Notes: generated by a model from the sequence alone, not told the origin. Shown: positions 1 to 7,191, counted from the stretch's first letter. The stretch is DNA of 9,988 bases from a bacterium (GCA_020049615.1 JAIFKN010000066.1:1-9988); one strand, 5' to 3'. Numbers and translations: made by a program.

Positions 1-280
1 TACCCGCGGTCAGTCCCGTGCGCAGGACCCACAGGTCCGGATCGCTGCCGAGGTCGGCTTCCGCCGGATAGCGCTTCTGGGGATCCTCGGCGCGGTAGGC
101 CTCGACCGCCACGGTCAGTTCGCGGACCATCTGGCGGGCGTCGGCGATCTTGGCCTTGGTCCGCATCAGCGACACGACCGGGATCAGCATGGCCGCCAGG
201 ACCCCGATGATGCTGATCACCACGAGCAGTTCGATCAGGGTGAAGCCAGACGCTCGGGCCTTGTTGGGAGTCATCGTCAT
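1..280 (-). CDS. Type II secretion/type IV pilus-like pseudopilin, 3' end beyond window
   Basis: The reading frame starts at ATG 280 and stays open to the left edge, giving 93 visible residues. An in-frame ATG at 274 is an alternative start. Residues 12-21 read GFTLIELLVV, preceded by a short basic segment (NKARAS). This is the prepilin peptidase site: cleavage after G12, methylated F13 and E at mature position 5. A hydrophobic helix follows (ISIIGVLAAMLIPVV), then a helical stretch and a YPAEADLGSDPDLW segment, as in GspG-like or planctomycete-type pseudopilins. Such proteins are processed at the inner membrane and assembled into short secretion pseudopili or similar fibres. No strong Shine-Dalgarno is visible, only AGG about 4 nt upstream. 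It lies 131 bp downstream of a same-strand gene, so it may have its own promoter. The family is certain from the N-terminus. The exact role (secretion versus pilus) cannot be told from the part seen. Confidence 0.92.
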   Translation of the reverse strand, partial: MTMTPNKARASGFTLIELLVVISIIGVLAAMLIPVVSLMRTKAKIADARQMVRELTVAVEAYRAEDPQKRYPAEADLGSDPDLWVLRTGLTAG

Positions 281-411
281 GTGCCTAAGGATTGTTCGGG
301 GAGCATCGGCACTGACGCTGATTCCAGCGCGGCCAGGCAGTTTTGCGCGAATCGACAAGGATCCTGCGAGATCGCATGTATCCATCCGCCCCGTGAGATC
401 CCGGCGGCCCA

Positions 412-1092
412 TCAGTAGCCGACCACGGACAGGCGTGCCATCCGCCACCCCTGCGGCCAGCCTGGGCCGTCGAAGCGGAGCAGGCAGCCGGCATACCTGC
501 GCTCGATCACCTGATAGGGATCCTTGCCGACATCGCGCAGCAGCAGCCCGCGCGTGCCGTGGAAGGGCTGGATGAGCAGGCGATGCGGCAGCTTGCCGGC
601 GCGGAAGTGCGCGGCGAGGTCCGGCACGCCGGGGGCGGGTTCCCCGAGCAGGAGGTCGATGACCAGATGGGCATCGGCCGGCGTCGGGCACGCCGCCTCC
701 AATCCCGCGCGCACGCGCGCCAGCGGCACGGGCTGCAGGCCGGGATCCGCAGCGATCCAGGCCTGCAGCCGGGCATCCCAGGTGCGTCCCCAGATCAGGG
801 CGAGGGTCGGATGCAATTCGTGCTCCTGGATCACCCGCTCGGCAGGGAAGACCGCCTCGGGCAGCTGGCTGAACAGGGCGATCCCCTGGCTCTGGCCCGG
901 GGCGCTCAGCAGCCAGGCCCGGGCGTGCAGGGTCGGGGCCAGGCGCGGGTACAGTCCCTCGGAGCCGGGGGGCTGGGCCAGATGGGCCTGGAGCAGGGCC
1001 TGGGCTGGATGCGCCGGACGCAATATCCCGGCAGCCGCGCCCAGTCCGGCGGCCGCCAGCAGCACGAGCAGGCTGAGCCAGGGCCAGCGCAT
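412..1092 (-). CDS. Hypothetical membrane-anchored or secreted protein, 226 aa
   Basis: The ORF runs from ATG 1092 to TGA 412. The start was chosen because it lies one base after the stop of the upstream 724-residue gene (TGA-G-ATG), which implies co-transcription and probable translational coupling. A longer in-frame ORF from 1356 would overlap the upstream gene deeply and is unlikely. The N-terminus (MRWPWLSLLVLLAAAGLGAAAGILRP) has a hydrophobic helix at residues 4-23 that acts as a signal peptide or membrane anchor. No lipobox cysteine is visible. The remainder is alanine-, leucine- and proline-rich with no motif I recognise. Near the C-terminus a DPYQVIERRYAGCLLRFDGPGW segment looks like beta structure. 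By context it is probably a partner of the upstream jelly-roll/repeat protein in the envelope. Function unknown. Confidence 0.8.
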   Translation of the reverse strand: MRWPWLSLLVLLAAAGLGAAAGILRPAHPAQALLQAHLAQPPGSEGLYPRLAPTLHARAWLLSAPGQSQGIALFSQLPEAVFPAERVIQEHELHPTLALIWGRTWDARLQAWIAADPGLQPVPLARVRAGLEAACPTPADAHLVIDLLLGEPAPGVPDLAAHFRAGKLPHRLLIQPFHGTRGLLLRDVGKDPYQVIERRYAGCLLRFDGPGWPQGWRMARLSVVGY

Positions 1093-1093
1093 C

Positions 1094-3268
1094 TCAGCGC
1101 CCCAGCGCGCGCAGGCGCCACTGCACGAACAGCTCGGCCTGGATGTCGTAGGTGTGGTTGTCGAGCAGACGCAGGTGCCGGGGCAGGTCGGTGAAGGCCT
1201 GGTATGCGGTGCGGGCTTCGGCGGGCTGGTCGGCCAGTTCGGCGCGCAGGGCCTTGCCCAGGTGCAGCCAGGCCTGGGCCTCGGCCGTCGCCGGCATCGC
1301 CAGGACCTCGGCATCGCTGGCCTCGCCCAGGGCACAGCGCGCCAGGAACCAGGCACGCTGGCCGAACACCGAGCCCCATTCCTGCACCGCCTTGCGCAGC
1401 GACGCGGTCAGGGCCTGGGCATCACCACCCATGCGGTCGGCCATCGGGGCGATGACCAGCCCGGCGAACCAGAAGCTGTTCCAACCCAGATTGACACGCC
1501 AGGGCACCTGGGGGCGCAGGGCCTTGATCGCCGCCTGGTCGCCCGCCTCCATCGCCCGCAGCAGGAACAGCCAGGGCATGGGTTCACGACGGGCCAGCAC
1601 GGCATCCTCGATGCGGCCCAGCTGGAGCATGGCGCGCCAGTCGCCACCCGAGTCCGGCACGTCGGCCAGGCCGGTACCGGCGGCCTCCTCGAATCGGCCA
1701 TCGGCCAGCAGTGCCTCGCGTGCCTGGCCGGCGCTCAGCGGCCTGAACTTGAGCAGCTCGGAGGCCCGGCCGAGATGGATCAGGGCCGGATGGATGCGCA
1801 GGGCCGGATCATCGATCTCGGCGGCGCGGCCGAGCTTGCACAGCAGGGTGGCACGCTGTCCTGGTGAGCAGTCCGGGGCCACCAGCGCGGCCTGGTAGTC
1901 CCCGCGTACAATCAGCATCGAGAGACGCTCGACCGCGAGCACGCCTGGCTGCCGTCCGGCTTCGTCGAGGCGCCCCAGGGAGATGAGCGCTCCGATGCAG
2001 GCGCGGCGCTCATCCGGGTAGCGGCGCAGGATGTCCTCGAACCGCCCGAGCCGATCGAGGGCCAGGGTCGCATCGCGGGCCGAGGCCGGCTCGCTGGCGA
2101 AGAGCTGGTCGCGCGCCGCCAGGTAACGCTCCAGGAGCGCCGGCGGGGTCGCCCAGTCCGCCAGCAGTCTGGCGAGCGCCTGCTGCCACTGCTGGCGCAG
2201 GTCGTCGTGGCAGGACGGATGGCGTTGCCAGGCGGCAGCCAGGCGCTCCAGCAGGAGATCATGCTGTCCGGTGGCGAAGAGGTCCTCCAGCCGCAGGGCC
2301 GCGGCCGCGGGCGCCAGTTCGGGGTCGGTCAGCTGCGACCAGGTTTCGCTGGAGAGATCCGCGCGGCCGGCACGGCGCTCGGCCAGGCCCTTGCGGAACA
2401 GGGCCTGCTGTCCGGCCGGACCGCCGCCTTCGGCCAGGCGGGCATAGACGACCGCCGCGTCGGCGAAATGCCCGGTGCTGAACAGGCCATCGCCCACGGC
2501 CACGGCCGGCACCAGGCCGGTCGGGGACTTCTGCCAGATGGCGATGTCGTCGAAGGCCTTGCCGGGGAAGTAGCCGTAGAGGGCGAGGTAGCCCGAGGTG
2601 GTCGGGAAGCGGTCGCGGTAGCGCAGCACCTCGGCCCCGTCGATGGACATGGTCATCCACTCGCCGTCGATCTCGACGCGGAAGCGGTAGTCGCGCCCCG
2701 ACTCCAGCTGCTTGGCGTTGTAGGCCACGCGCTGCGAGCCGGGCTGGCGCATGATGGCGCAGAAGGAGTTCTCGTTGGCCCCGGCCTGGATCATCCACGA
2801 CCGCGCCTGCTCGGCGAACAGGGCGGGGGCGGCCGGGACGTTCTCGCGCTCGCTCCACCACACCGAGAGGTCGCAGGGGCGCTGGCCGGGCAGGATCTGG
2901 CCGGTGTACTCGATGGCCACCGGCGGAGTCAGGCGCTGCCGGAGGATGAGCAGGGCCTGTTGCGGCGCGCTCGAGATCAGGCGCCCGTCGCGCTGCCGCC
3001 AGGCCTCGTCGGAGTCCGCGACCCAGGAGTCGCGCCAACCGGCGTCATCAAACCGTTCGAGGACGATGGGGTCGCCCCAGCCGGGCTCGGGCGTCGTCGG
3101 TGCCGAGCGGTAGTACGCGGCTGCCGCCAATCCGCCCAGGAGGAAGGCCAGGCCGGCAACGAGGGCGGCTCGGCCCCAGGTCCACCGCGCCCCCGGGACC
3201 GGGCTGGCGCCGCCGTCGGCAGCGGGTGACCCAGGCAGGGATGTAGAGTCGTCAGGCATGCTGTTCAT
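1094..3268 (-). CDS. Membrane-anchored protein with jelly-roll domain and TPR-like helical repeats, 724 aa
   Basis: ATG 3268 (MNSMPDDST) was chosen because upstream codons read through an unlikely proline/arginine-rich stretch. ATG 3259 is an alternative. Domain order: a short Ser/Pro/Gly-rich cytoplasmic segment (1-30), one transmembrane helix (about 33-52), then a region of about 66-247 with the rhythm of a concanavalin-A-like jelly roll (VLERFDDAGW, FRVEIDGEWMTMSIDGAEV, YLALYGYFPGKAFDDIAI). Similar patterns occur in DUF1080/LamG-type carbohydrate-binding or glycoside-hydrolase-like domains. From about 258 to the end are alanine/leucine-rich helix pairs (GLFSTGHFADAAVVYARL, ALFRKGLAERRAGR) typical of TPR-like repeats. 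TPRs usually mediate protein contacts. The extracytoplasmic jelly roll suggests glycan or surface binding, but no catalytic residues can be assigned. It is the first gene of an apparent operon with the 226-aa gene and is divergent from the XylR-type regulator, a plausible controller. The architecture is inferred by eye, and the family is not identified. Confidence 0.88.
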   Translation of the reverse strand: MNSMPDDSTSLPGSPAADGGASPVPGARWTWGRAALVAGLAFLLGGLAAAAYYRSAPTTPEPGWGDPIVLERFDDAGWRDSWVADSDEAWRQRDGRLISSAPQQALLILRQRLTPPVAIEYTGQILPGQRPCDLSVWWSERENVPAAPALFAEQARSWMIQAGANENSFCAIMRQPGSQRVAYNAKQLESGRDYRFRVEIDGEWMTMSIDGAEVLRYRDRFPTTSGYLALYGYFPGKAFDDIAIWQKSPTGLVPAVAVGDGLFSTGHFADAAVVYARLAEGGGPAGQQALFRKGLAERRAGRADLSSETWSQLTDPELAPAAAALRLEDLFATGQHDLLLERLAAAWQRHPSCHDDLRQQWQQALARLLADWATPPALLERYLAARDQLFASEPASARDATLALDRLGRFEDILRRYPDERRACIGALISLGRLDEAGRQPGVLAVERLSMLIVRGDYQAALVAPDCSPGQRATLLCKLGRAAEIDDPALRIHPALIHLGRASELLKFRPLSAGQAREALLADGRFEEAAGTGLADVPDSGGDWRAMLQLGRIEDAVLARREPMPWLFLLRAMEAGDQAAIKALRPQVPWRVNLGWNSFWFAGLVIAPMADRMGGDAQALTASLRKAVQEWGSVFGQRAWFLARCALGEASDAEVLAMPATAEAQAWLHLGKALRAELADQPAEARTAYQAFTDLPRHLRLLDNHTYDIQAELFVQWRLRALGR

Positions 3269-3339
3269 GGTGGGGATCCGGAATCCAGTGCCAGGGTGGT
3301 CAAGGCTTGTGGGTGAACGATCCTTGGGTGGCGGCGGCA

Positions 3340-3378
3340 CTGGTCGGGACCAGGTGATGCCACCATTGGCTGCCAATA
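3340..3378. promoter_or_regulatory. Two short palindromes in the divergent intergenic region (possible operators)
   Basis: The 293-bp gap between the divergent 724-aa gene (start 3268) and the XylR-type regulator (start 3562) contains CTGGTC-GG-GACCAG (3340-3353) and ATTGGC-T-GCCAAT (3366-3378), both perfect dyads. They lie about 70-110 bp upstream of the minus-strand start, a position where a transcription factor could act on either promoter. A TTGACC hexamer on the minus strand (3303-3298) could be a -35 box for the 724-aa gene, but no convincing -10 follows. AraC-family proteins often bind direct repeats rather than dyads, so the link to the neighbouring regulator is only positional. Confidence 0.3.
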
Positions 3379-3561
3379 TGGCGATCATGCGTGGGCGGCG
3401 ACGCTGTCGCGGGCAAAACACGAACGGTTTGATGACGATCGCGCAGGCCATGCGCCCGGCAAGCGCAGGCTTCTGCCTCCTGCTCGGGCGATGAGCCCGT
3501 CGCTGGAGCGGGTCCTTCGGATGGGGATGCATACGGTGGATCGAGTGGTAGCTTGCCTGAC

Positions 3562-4698
3562 ATGTCCAAGCCCAAGCGGGTGGTCATCATCCATAAGGAA
3601 GGCAGCAACATGGACCAAGTGCTCGCCGGGATCGATGAAGTCCGGCGGGATGGCCACAACTGGTACGTTCACCACCAGTACCAGGCACCGCGCGATGCTG
3701 ATGAGGTCGCCGGGCTCCTGGCCTTCAACCCCGATGGCATGATCAGCGTCGCCGACAATCTGCCATGTGCGCTGCGCAATCCGAGATTCCCCTGGGTGTC
3801 TGTACGTAACCAGCAGTCGCCCTTGGCGGTGGTGCCCGACGATCATGCCGCAGGCGTGTGTGCCGCCGAACATCTGGCCGGCCTGGGGACGCCGGTCCTG
3901 GCCCAACTGACCAGTGGCAACGACGGGTGGCAGCGAACCCGACGGGAAGGATTCCGCGCTGGTGCTGCCCGCTACGGGCGGCAGGTGGTGATCCTGACCT
4001 GGGCCGGCCCGGGGGACGGCGGCGGGCAGCACCAGCACTTCCTCGCCCAGGTGGCCGCCCTGGCCAAACCGGCGGCGATCTTCGCCGGCAACGACTGGTT
4101 CGCGTTCGAGGCGATGGAGGCGCTGATCAGCGCCGGCATGCGCATCCCGGCCGACATCGCCCTGCTGGGCGCCGACGATGTGCCGCGGTGCTCTGCCTCC
4201 ACCGTGCCGCTCTCGTCCGTGCGGATACCACACTACGAGTGCGGGCGCCGCGCCGCGCTCCTCCTCGCTGAGGCCTTTGCCGGTCAAAGCCGTGCTCCGG
4301 TCACCATTACGGTAGCACCGCAGGGTGTCGCCGAACGCGCCTCGACCGATGCGATCGCCATCCGTGACCCGGAGGTGGCCGCCCTCTTGCGTTTCATCCG
4401 CGTGCGGGTCGGTGAACCCTTTACCGTCGGCGACGTGGTCGCGGCAAGCAGCCTCGGCCGGCGATCGCTGGAACTGCGCTTTCGCCGGTTGCTTGGCTGC
4501 ACCATGCTCGAGGCGATCCACCGCTGCCGCATCGAGCATGCCAAGACCATGCTGCGCACAGCCGACCGCCCCATCACCGACATTGCCACCGCCTGCGGAT
4601 TCACTGACGCACCACATTTCACCTTGGTATTCCGCAAGGTGGTCGGCCTGCCCCCGAGCGCGTGGCGGGCCCGGGAGCGCGCATTGGATGCCGGATGA
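3562..4698 (+). CDS. XylR-type AraC-family transcriptional regulator with periplasmic-binding-protein-like sensor, 378 aa
   Basis: A cytoplasmic one-component regulator. Residues about 5-262 form a LacI/PBP1-like ligand-binding domain: VVIIHKEGSN opens it, FRAGAARYG is the usual helix after strand 4, and AIFAGNDWFAFEAMEALISAG followed by MRIPADIALLGADDVP is the family signature. Residues about 268-370 form the AraC double HTH. The first helix-turn-helix is near 288-312 (TVGDVVAASSLGRRSLELRF) and the second near 337-369 (PITDIATACGFTDAPHFTLV, FRKVVGLPPSAWR). This fusion is known from E. coli XylR (xylose) and is abundant in Planctomycetota, Verrucomicrobiota and Lentisphaerota, where it usually controls sugar use. 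ATG 3562 is preferred over TTG 3553. A TAGCTT hexamer ends 7 nt before the ATG, so the mRNA may be leaderless. It is divergent from the jelly-roll/TPR operon, the likely target. The ligand cannot be deduced. Confidence 0.93.
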   Translation: MSKPKRVVIIHKEGSNMDQVLAGIDEVRRDGHNWYVHHQYQAPRDADEVAGLLAFNPDGMISVADNLPCALRNPRFPWVSVRNQQSPLAVVPDDHAAGVCAAEHLAGLGTPVLAQLTSGNDGWQRTRREGFRAGAARYGRQVVILTWAGPGDGGGQHQHFLAQVAALAKPAAIFAGNDWFAFEAMEALISAGMRIPADIALLGADDVPRCSASTVPLSSVRIPHYECGRRAALLLAEAFAGQSRAPVTITVAPQGVAERASTDAIAIRDPEVAALLRFIRVRVGEPFTVGDVVAASSLGRRSLELRFRRLLGCTMLEAIHRCRIEHAKTMLRTADRPITDIATACGFTDAPHFTLVFRKVVGLPPSAWRARERALDAG

Positions 4699-4763
4699 CG
4701 GATTGCGCCTCCATCGCTGGCCGACTCTGCGCAATTCGCATGCCCATTCTGCGCGGCTAGCCG

Positions 4764-4791
4764 TTACCAGTCCGGCATCCGCGCCTATGCT
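4764..4791 (+). promoter_or_regulatory. Promoter-like sequence just upstream of the group II intron fragment
   Basis: TTACCA (4764-4769) and TATGCT (4786-4791) are separated by 16 bp, and an ATG follows 6 nt later at 4798. The layout fits a sigma-70-type promoter of a leaderless gene whose reading frame is interrupted directly after the ATG by sequence resembling a group II intron 5' end. It could equally transcribe the intron fragment. The -35 match is only moderate. Confidence 0.35.
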
Positions 4792-4800
4792 GGGGCCATG

Positions 4801-5050
4801 GTGCGTCGCGAAGGACATCCGAGCCGAGTCCCCTCCGGGGACGGAGTCCAGGGTCCATGCTGCGCATCTCCAACGGGTGCAAGTCCCGTCCCGGTAAGCG
4901 CCGTAGCGCCGGGTAGCAGATCCCAGCCGCCGGTGGGAAACCCCGGAGGCCGAGCGGGATGTCGACAGCCTGAACCGGGGCATCGTCCCCGGGTAGGGAG
5001 GCAAGTCCACGGGCCGCAACATAAAGTGAAGCCCGTAGGTAACAAATACC
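4801..5050 (+). mobile_element. Group II intron fragment: 5' end and part of domain I, no reverse transcriptase
   Basis: The stretch has the signature of a bacterial group II intron RNA rather than protein. It opens with GTGCG (4801), matching the GUGYG 5' consensus. It continues with the paired segment GGGTGCAAGTCCCG, a GGTGGGAAACCCC stem-loop, and runs such as GGGAGGCAAGTCCACGGG and GTGAAGCCCGTAGGTAAC, as seen in domain I upstream of intron-encoded reverse transcriptases. Group II introns are self-splicing retroelements that normally carry a reverse transcriptase/maturase ORF in domain IV, about 500-600 nt from the 5' end, and finish with domains V and VI. Here the intron-like sequence stops after about 250 nt at the edge of an opposite-strand transposase gene, and I found no reverse transcriptase or domain V in the window. 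The fragment should therefore be unable to splice or move. Recognition is by motif, not by a covariance model, and the right boundary is approximate. Confidence 0.72.
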
Positions 5051-5052
5051 CC

Positions 5053-6120
5053 TCACGCCGCAACCCGATGATACATAGTGAGTAATCCACCCAACCGATC
5101 CTTTCTGACGATCGCGCCGCTCCGGTTGGCCAGGAGGGGATCGGGGTCGATCACAGCGCCATCCAAACCGGCGTGGGGGCGTTCCCGGTGATAGTGTTCC
5201 AGGTATTCGGTGACGAGGTGGCGCAGTCCGGCCTGACCCATCGGTATGCAGTGGTTCAGGCATTCCTCCTTCAGCGATCTGAAGAAGCGCTCAATGAACG
5301 GATTGCAGTTGGGCGAGGATGGCGGGATGCGCTTCGGAGTGACGCCGACAGCACTGAGGGTGGACCGGAAGCGCTCCGAGAACGCCGGGTCGCGATCCAT
5401 GATCAGGAATCGGCGTCCGCGCAGGAAGCCGTGGTCGGGGTCGGTGAGGTTCCGTGCTTGCTGCACCATCCACTCCTGATTCATGCTGTCGGTGATGCCG
5501 AGCAGGTGGACACGGCGGGTGTCATGGTGGATGGCCATCACGCACCACTGCGTCACCAGGCGATCGCCGACCAACGTCTCGACGGCGGTGGCATCGATGG
5601 CGGCGATCTGCTGGGCATGGGATTCCAGGAAGGTGCGCCAGTCGCACTCGTCGCTGCGCTCGGGGGCCGGGCCGACATCGTGGGCGCGCAGGATGTTGCG
5701 CACGCTCGACGCCGATACAGCGATGCCGATGGCAGCCAAGCGTCGGACGATGCCGGGCGCACCCACCCGAGGATTCTCCCGCGCCAGGCGCAGCACGGCG
5801 TCGACCGTCTCCGATGGCAGCGGTGTGCGCCCGGGTCCGCCCTGGTTGGGAAAGGCCCACTTGGCCACGACCAGTTCACGGTAATACCGCCGTAGCGTAT
5901 CGATGGCGACGATCGGTTCGCAGGCGTCGAGATCATCGGGCGACAGGCCGTGCGCGGCCTCGCCCAGTGCCCGGCGGTGGGCGTCGGTCATGCGGCGCGG
6001 ATCGGCGCCGGTCTCGCGCAACACCCGATTCTGTACGACGAGAAAGCGCAGGCGGCGATCCTGGGCGCGGTTGATCCAGGCGGCGCAGGCGAGGATGAGG
6101 ATGGCGAGGTCAGCGGTCAT
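5053..6120 (-). CDS. DDE integrase-core transposase (IS3/IS481-like), 355 aa
   Basis: This probably catalyses cut-and-paste or copy-type transposition through an RNase H-like DDE domain. ATG 6120 (MTADLAILIL) matches the usual N-terminus of this family. An upstream in-frame ATG at 6264 would add 48 residues of poor character. Residues 1-95 contain the conserved opening with RRLRFLVVQNRVLRE and TLRRYYRELVVAKWAF. Residues about 100-155 form a helix-turn-helix-like region (ENPRVGAPGIVRRLAAIGI). The catalytic core has D176 (IDATAV), D242 (LIMDRDPAF) and E277 (NPFIERFFRSLKEEC), giving DD(34)E spacing close to the canonical 35. The C-terminal EYLEHYHRERPHAGLDG is also conserved. All three catalytic residues are present and the frame is intact, so activity is possible. 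The stop codon lies within a few bases of the group II intron fragment, leaving no room for a normal left terminal repeat outside the gene. I did not find matching terminal inverted repeats. Intact single-ORF genes of this kind are frequent in Planctomycetota and other environmental phyla. Confidence 0.9.
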   Translation of the reverse strand: MTADLAILILACAAWINRAQDRRLRFLVVQNRVLRETGADPRRMTDAHRRALGEAAHGLSPDDLDACEPIVAIDTLRRYYRELVVAKWAFPNQGGPGRTPLPSETVDAVLRLARENPRVGAPGIVRRLAAIGIAVSASSVRNILRAHDVGPAPERSDECDWRTFLESHAQQIAAIDATAVETLVGDRLVTQWCVMAIHHDTRRVHLLGITDSMNQEWMVQQARNLTDPDHGFLRGRRFLIMDRDPAFSERFRSTLSAVGVTPKRIPPSSPNCNPFIERFFRSLKEECLNHCIPMGQAGLRHLVTEYLEHYHRERPHAGLDGAVIDPDPLLANRSGAIVRKDRLGGLLTMYHRVAA

Positions 6121-6183
6121 TGGGCGCGGCAGGCTGTGAGCCCGGACATACCTGGCAATCCCATCTCCGGGTACGCCCGCTCT

Positions 6184-6212
6184 CCCGGCGCCGCATCCCT
6201 GGCGGCGCCGGG
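6184..6212. repeat. Strong GC-rich hairpin upstream of the transposase
   Basis: CCCGGCGCCGC and its perfect complement form an 11-bp stem around a 7-nt loop. It lies in the 268-bp gap between the XRE gene (stop 6389) and the transposase start (6120), both on the minus strand. No T-run follows on either strand, so it is not a classical terminator. A hairpin ahead of a transposase start often shields the gene from read-through translation, which is one possible role. The rest of the gap holds a TTGACA hexamer on the minus strand (6239-6234) without a clear -10, and a direct repeat CACTACGGT (6217-6225 and 6324-6332). Confidence 0.6.
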
Positions 6213-6388
6213 CCCACACTACGGTTCTACCGATGTCAACCGCCCCTTCATATGGGAACACCATCGTCCACGGTAGATCCCTGGTTGTCCTGTCAGCTGG
6301 GAAAATGGCCTAGCCTTCCCGTCCACTACGGTGCAACTGCTAGCGGGCGGGAGCAGTCCTCGAGTTGGGATGCATTGAAGCTCCCGGT

Positions 6389-7129
6389 CTAAGGATGCCA
6401 AGCCACGCACAACAATGCTGTTGGTACTGCCTTCCGCACAATCTCGCACCGGTACCAACCCAATGGCCACTCCCCGAGTTGCCCCGTGGCATAGCGACGG
6501 GTCAACGCCTCCATCACGGACTGAACCCCTGCAACGATGAAGATGTCCCCGTGCATTAATTGTCCTACGGAATCGCGGACATGGATGCGATATTCGGCCA
6601 TGACGGGTTGTCCCCGATCATTCAGCGCTTCCAAAACTGCGCAGTCTTTCAATTCGTTCGGTGGCGGCTTTGCCCACGGGCGGCCTGCACTTGTTGCTGA
6701 TGACGTCCGATCGGTGGGTTCGTGCTGGTCCTCACGCATGGCTACCAGGCGTTGTTGCAGACCGTCTGGCAATCGGATCCGGTTGGCGGCTACCAGGGTT
6801 TCAATCTGGTGCAGGAGCGAACATTGCTCGGCGACGATCGCCTCCAGTTCGGCAACATAGGTCGTTCCTCGATGAACCGACCGGCGCGCCTGGTCAGAAC
6901 GCACCAGACGCTGGAACTCGCGGGTTTCAGCGGTGTCCAGCTGCAGCGCCTGGGCCACCGCCGACAGACGTGGCAACGGCACGCCCATGCGCCCGTAGCG
7001 CATCTGCGAGAGCATGCTGGGTGGTATCTCCGCCGCTCGGGCGACCGCGCGTAGCGACGTGCCGCGCTCTGCGCAGCGCCGCAGGGCGTCGTCAATGCAT
7101 GTGGCCAGCGGCGACACTTGCGACGGCAT
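6389..7129 (-). CDS. XRE-type HTH protein with an unrecognised C-terminal domain, 246 aa
   Basis: The ORF runs from ATG 7129 to TAG 6389. AGGA lies 11 nt upstream on the minus strand, a slightly distant ribosome binding site. Residues about 10-66 read as a Cro/CI-like helix-turn-helix (SLRAVARAAEIPPSMLSQMRYG, then LPRLSAVAQALQLD). The sequence shows recognition-helix spacing and the usual 'tolerated pairing' of the family. Residues about 85-115 are helical and could be a coiled coil. A linker of about 130-160 is Ser/Thr/Pro-rich. The last 75 residues (EYRIHVRDSVGQ, GDIFIVAGVQSVMEAL, LGWYRCEIVRKA) look like a small alpha/beta domain I cannot name. It is divergent from the recombinase leader, the usual place for a repressor that controls a mobile element's recombination gene. 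That role is inference. Its codons are less GC-biased than those of the resident genes, consistent with transfer. Confidence 0.8.
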   Translation of the reverse strand: MPSQVSPLATCIDDALRRCAERGTSLRAVARAAEIPPSMLSQMRYGRMGVPLPRLSAVAQALQLDTAETREFQRLVRSDQARRSVHRGTTYVAELEAIVAEQCSLLHQIETLVAANRIRLPDGLQQRLVAMREDQHEPTDRTSSATSAGRPWAKPPPNELKDCAVLEALNDRGQPVMAEYRIHVRDSVGQLMHGDIFIVAGVQSVMEALTRRYATGQLGEWPLGWYRCEIVRKAVPTALLCVAWHP

Positions 7130-7157
7130 GGGGCTCAGCTTCCTGGCAGAACAGCGC

Positions 7158-7186
7158 TTGCAATCCGTTATAACTCACGCTATACA
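7158..7186 (+). promoter_or_regulatory. Sigma-70-like promoter in the XRE/recombinase divergent region
   Basis: TTGCAA (7158-7163), a 17-bp spacer and TATACA (7181-7186) make the best plus-strand promoter in the window. An ATG begins 5 nt later, at 7192. The spacer contains the perfect 8-bp palindrome GTTATAAC (7167-7174). Read on the minus strand, TATAGCG and TATAACG repeat at 12-nt spacing. These repeats overlap any minus-strand promoter for the XRE gene and would be a natural operator for it. The promoter probably transcribes toward the serine recombinase. Confidence 0.5.
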
Positions 7187-7191
7187 CCTTC

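Noticed and set aside
524..1867. Long plus-strand ORF of 447 codons
   Set aside because: It lies antisense to two well-supported minus-strand genes. Its composition is that of a shadow frame in GC-rich DNA, with no domain signal.
3269..3532. N-terminal extension of the 724-aa protein to 812 residues
   Set aside because: The extra segment is Arg/Pro-rich, has no membrane or domain logic, and would fill the divergent promoter region.
3385..5022. Long minus-strand ORF of 545 codons
   Set aside because: It is antisense to the XylR-type regulator, which has clear sensor and HTH motifs, and it crosses the intron fragment.
4850..5050. Cobalamin or other riboswitch
   Set aside because: The conserved B12-box and other aptamer cores are absent, no metabolite gene follows on this strand, and the motif order fits group II domain I better.
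4798..5085. 95-codon plus-strand ORF as a real protein
   Set aside because: The sequence has RNA stem pairing and group II intron motifs, and its translation is Gly/Pro/Arg-rich without features.
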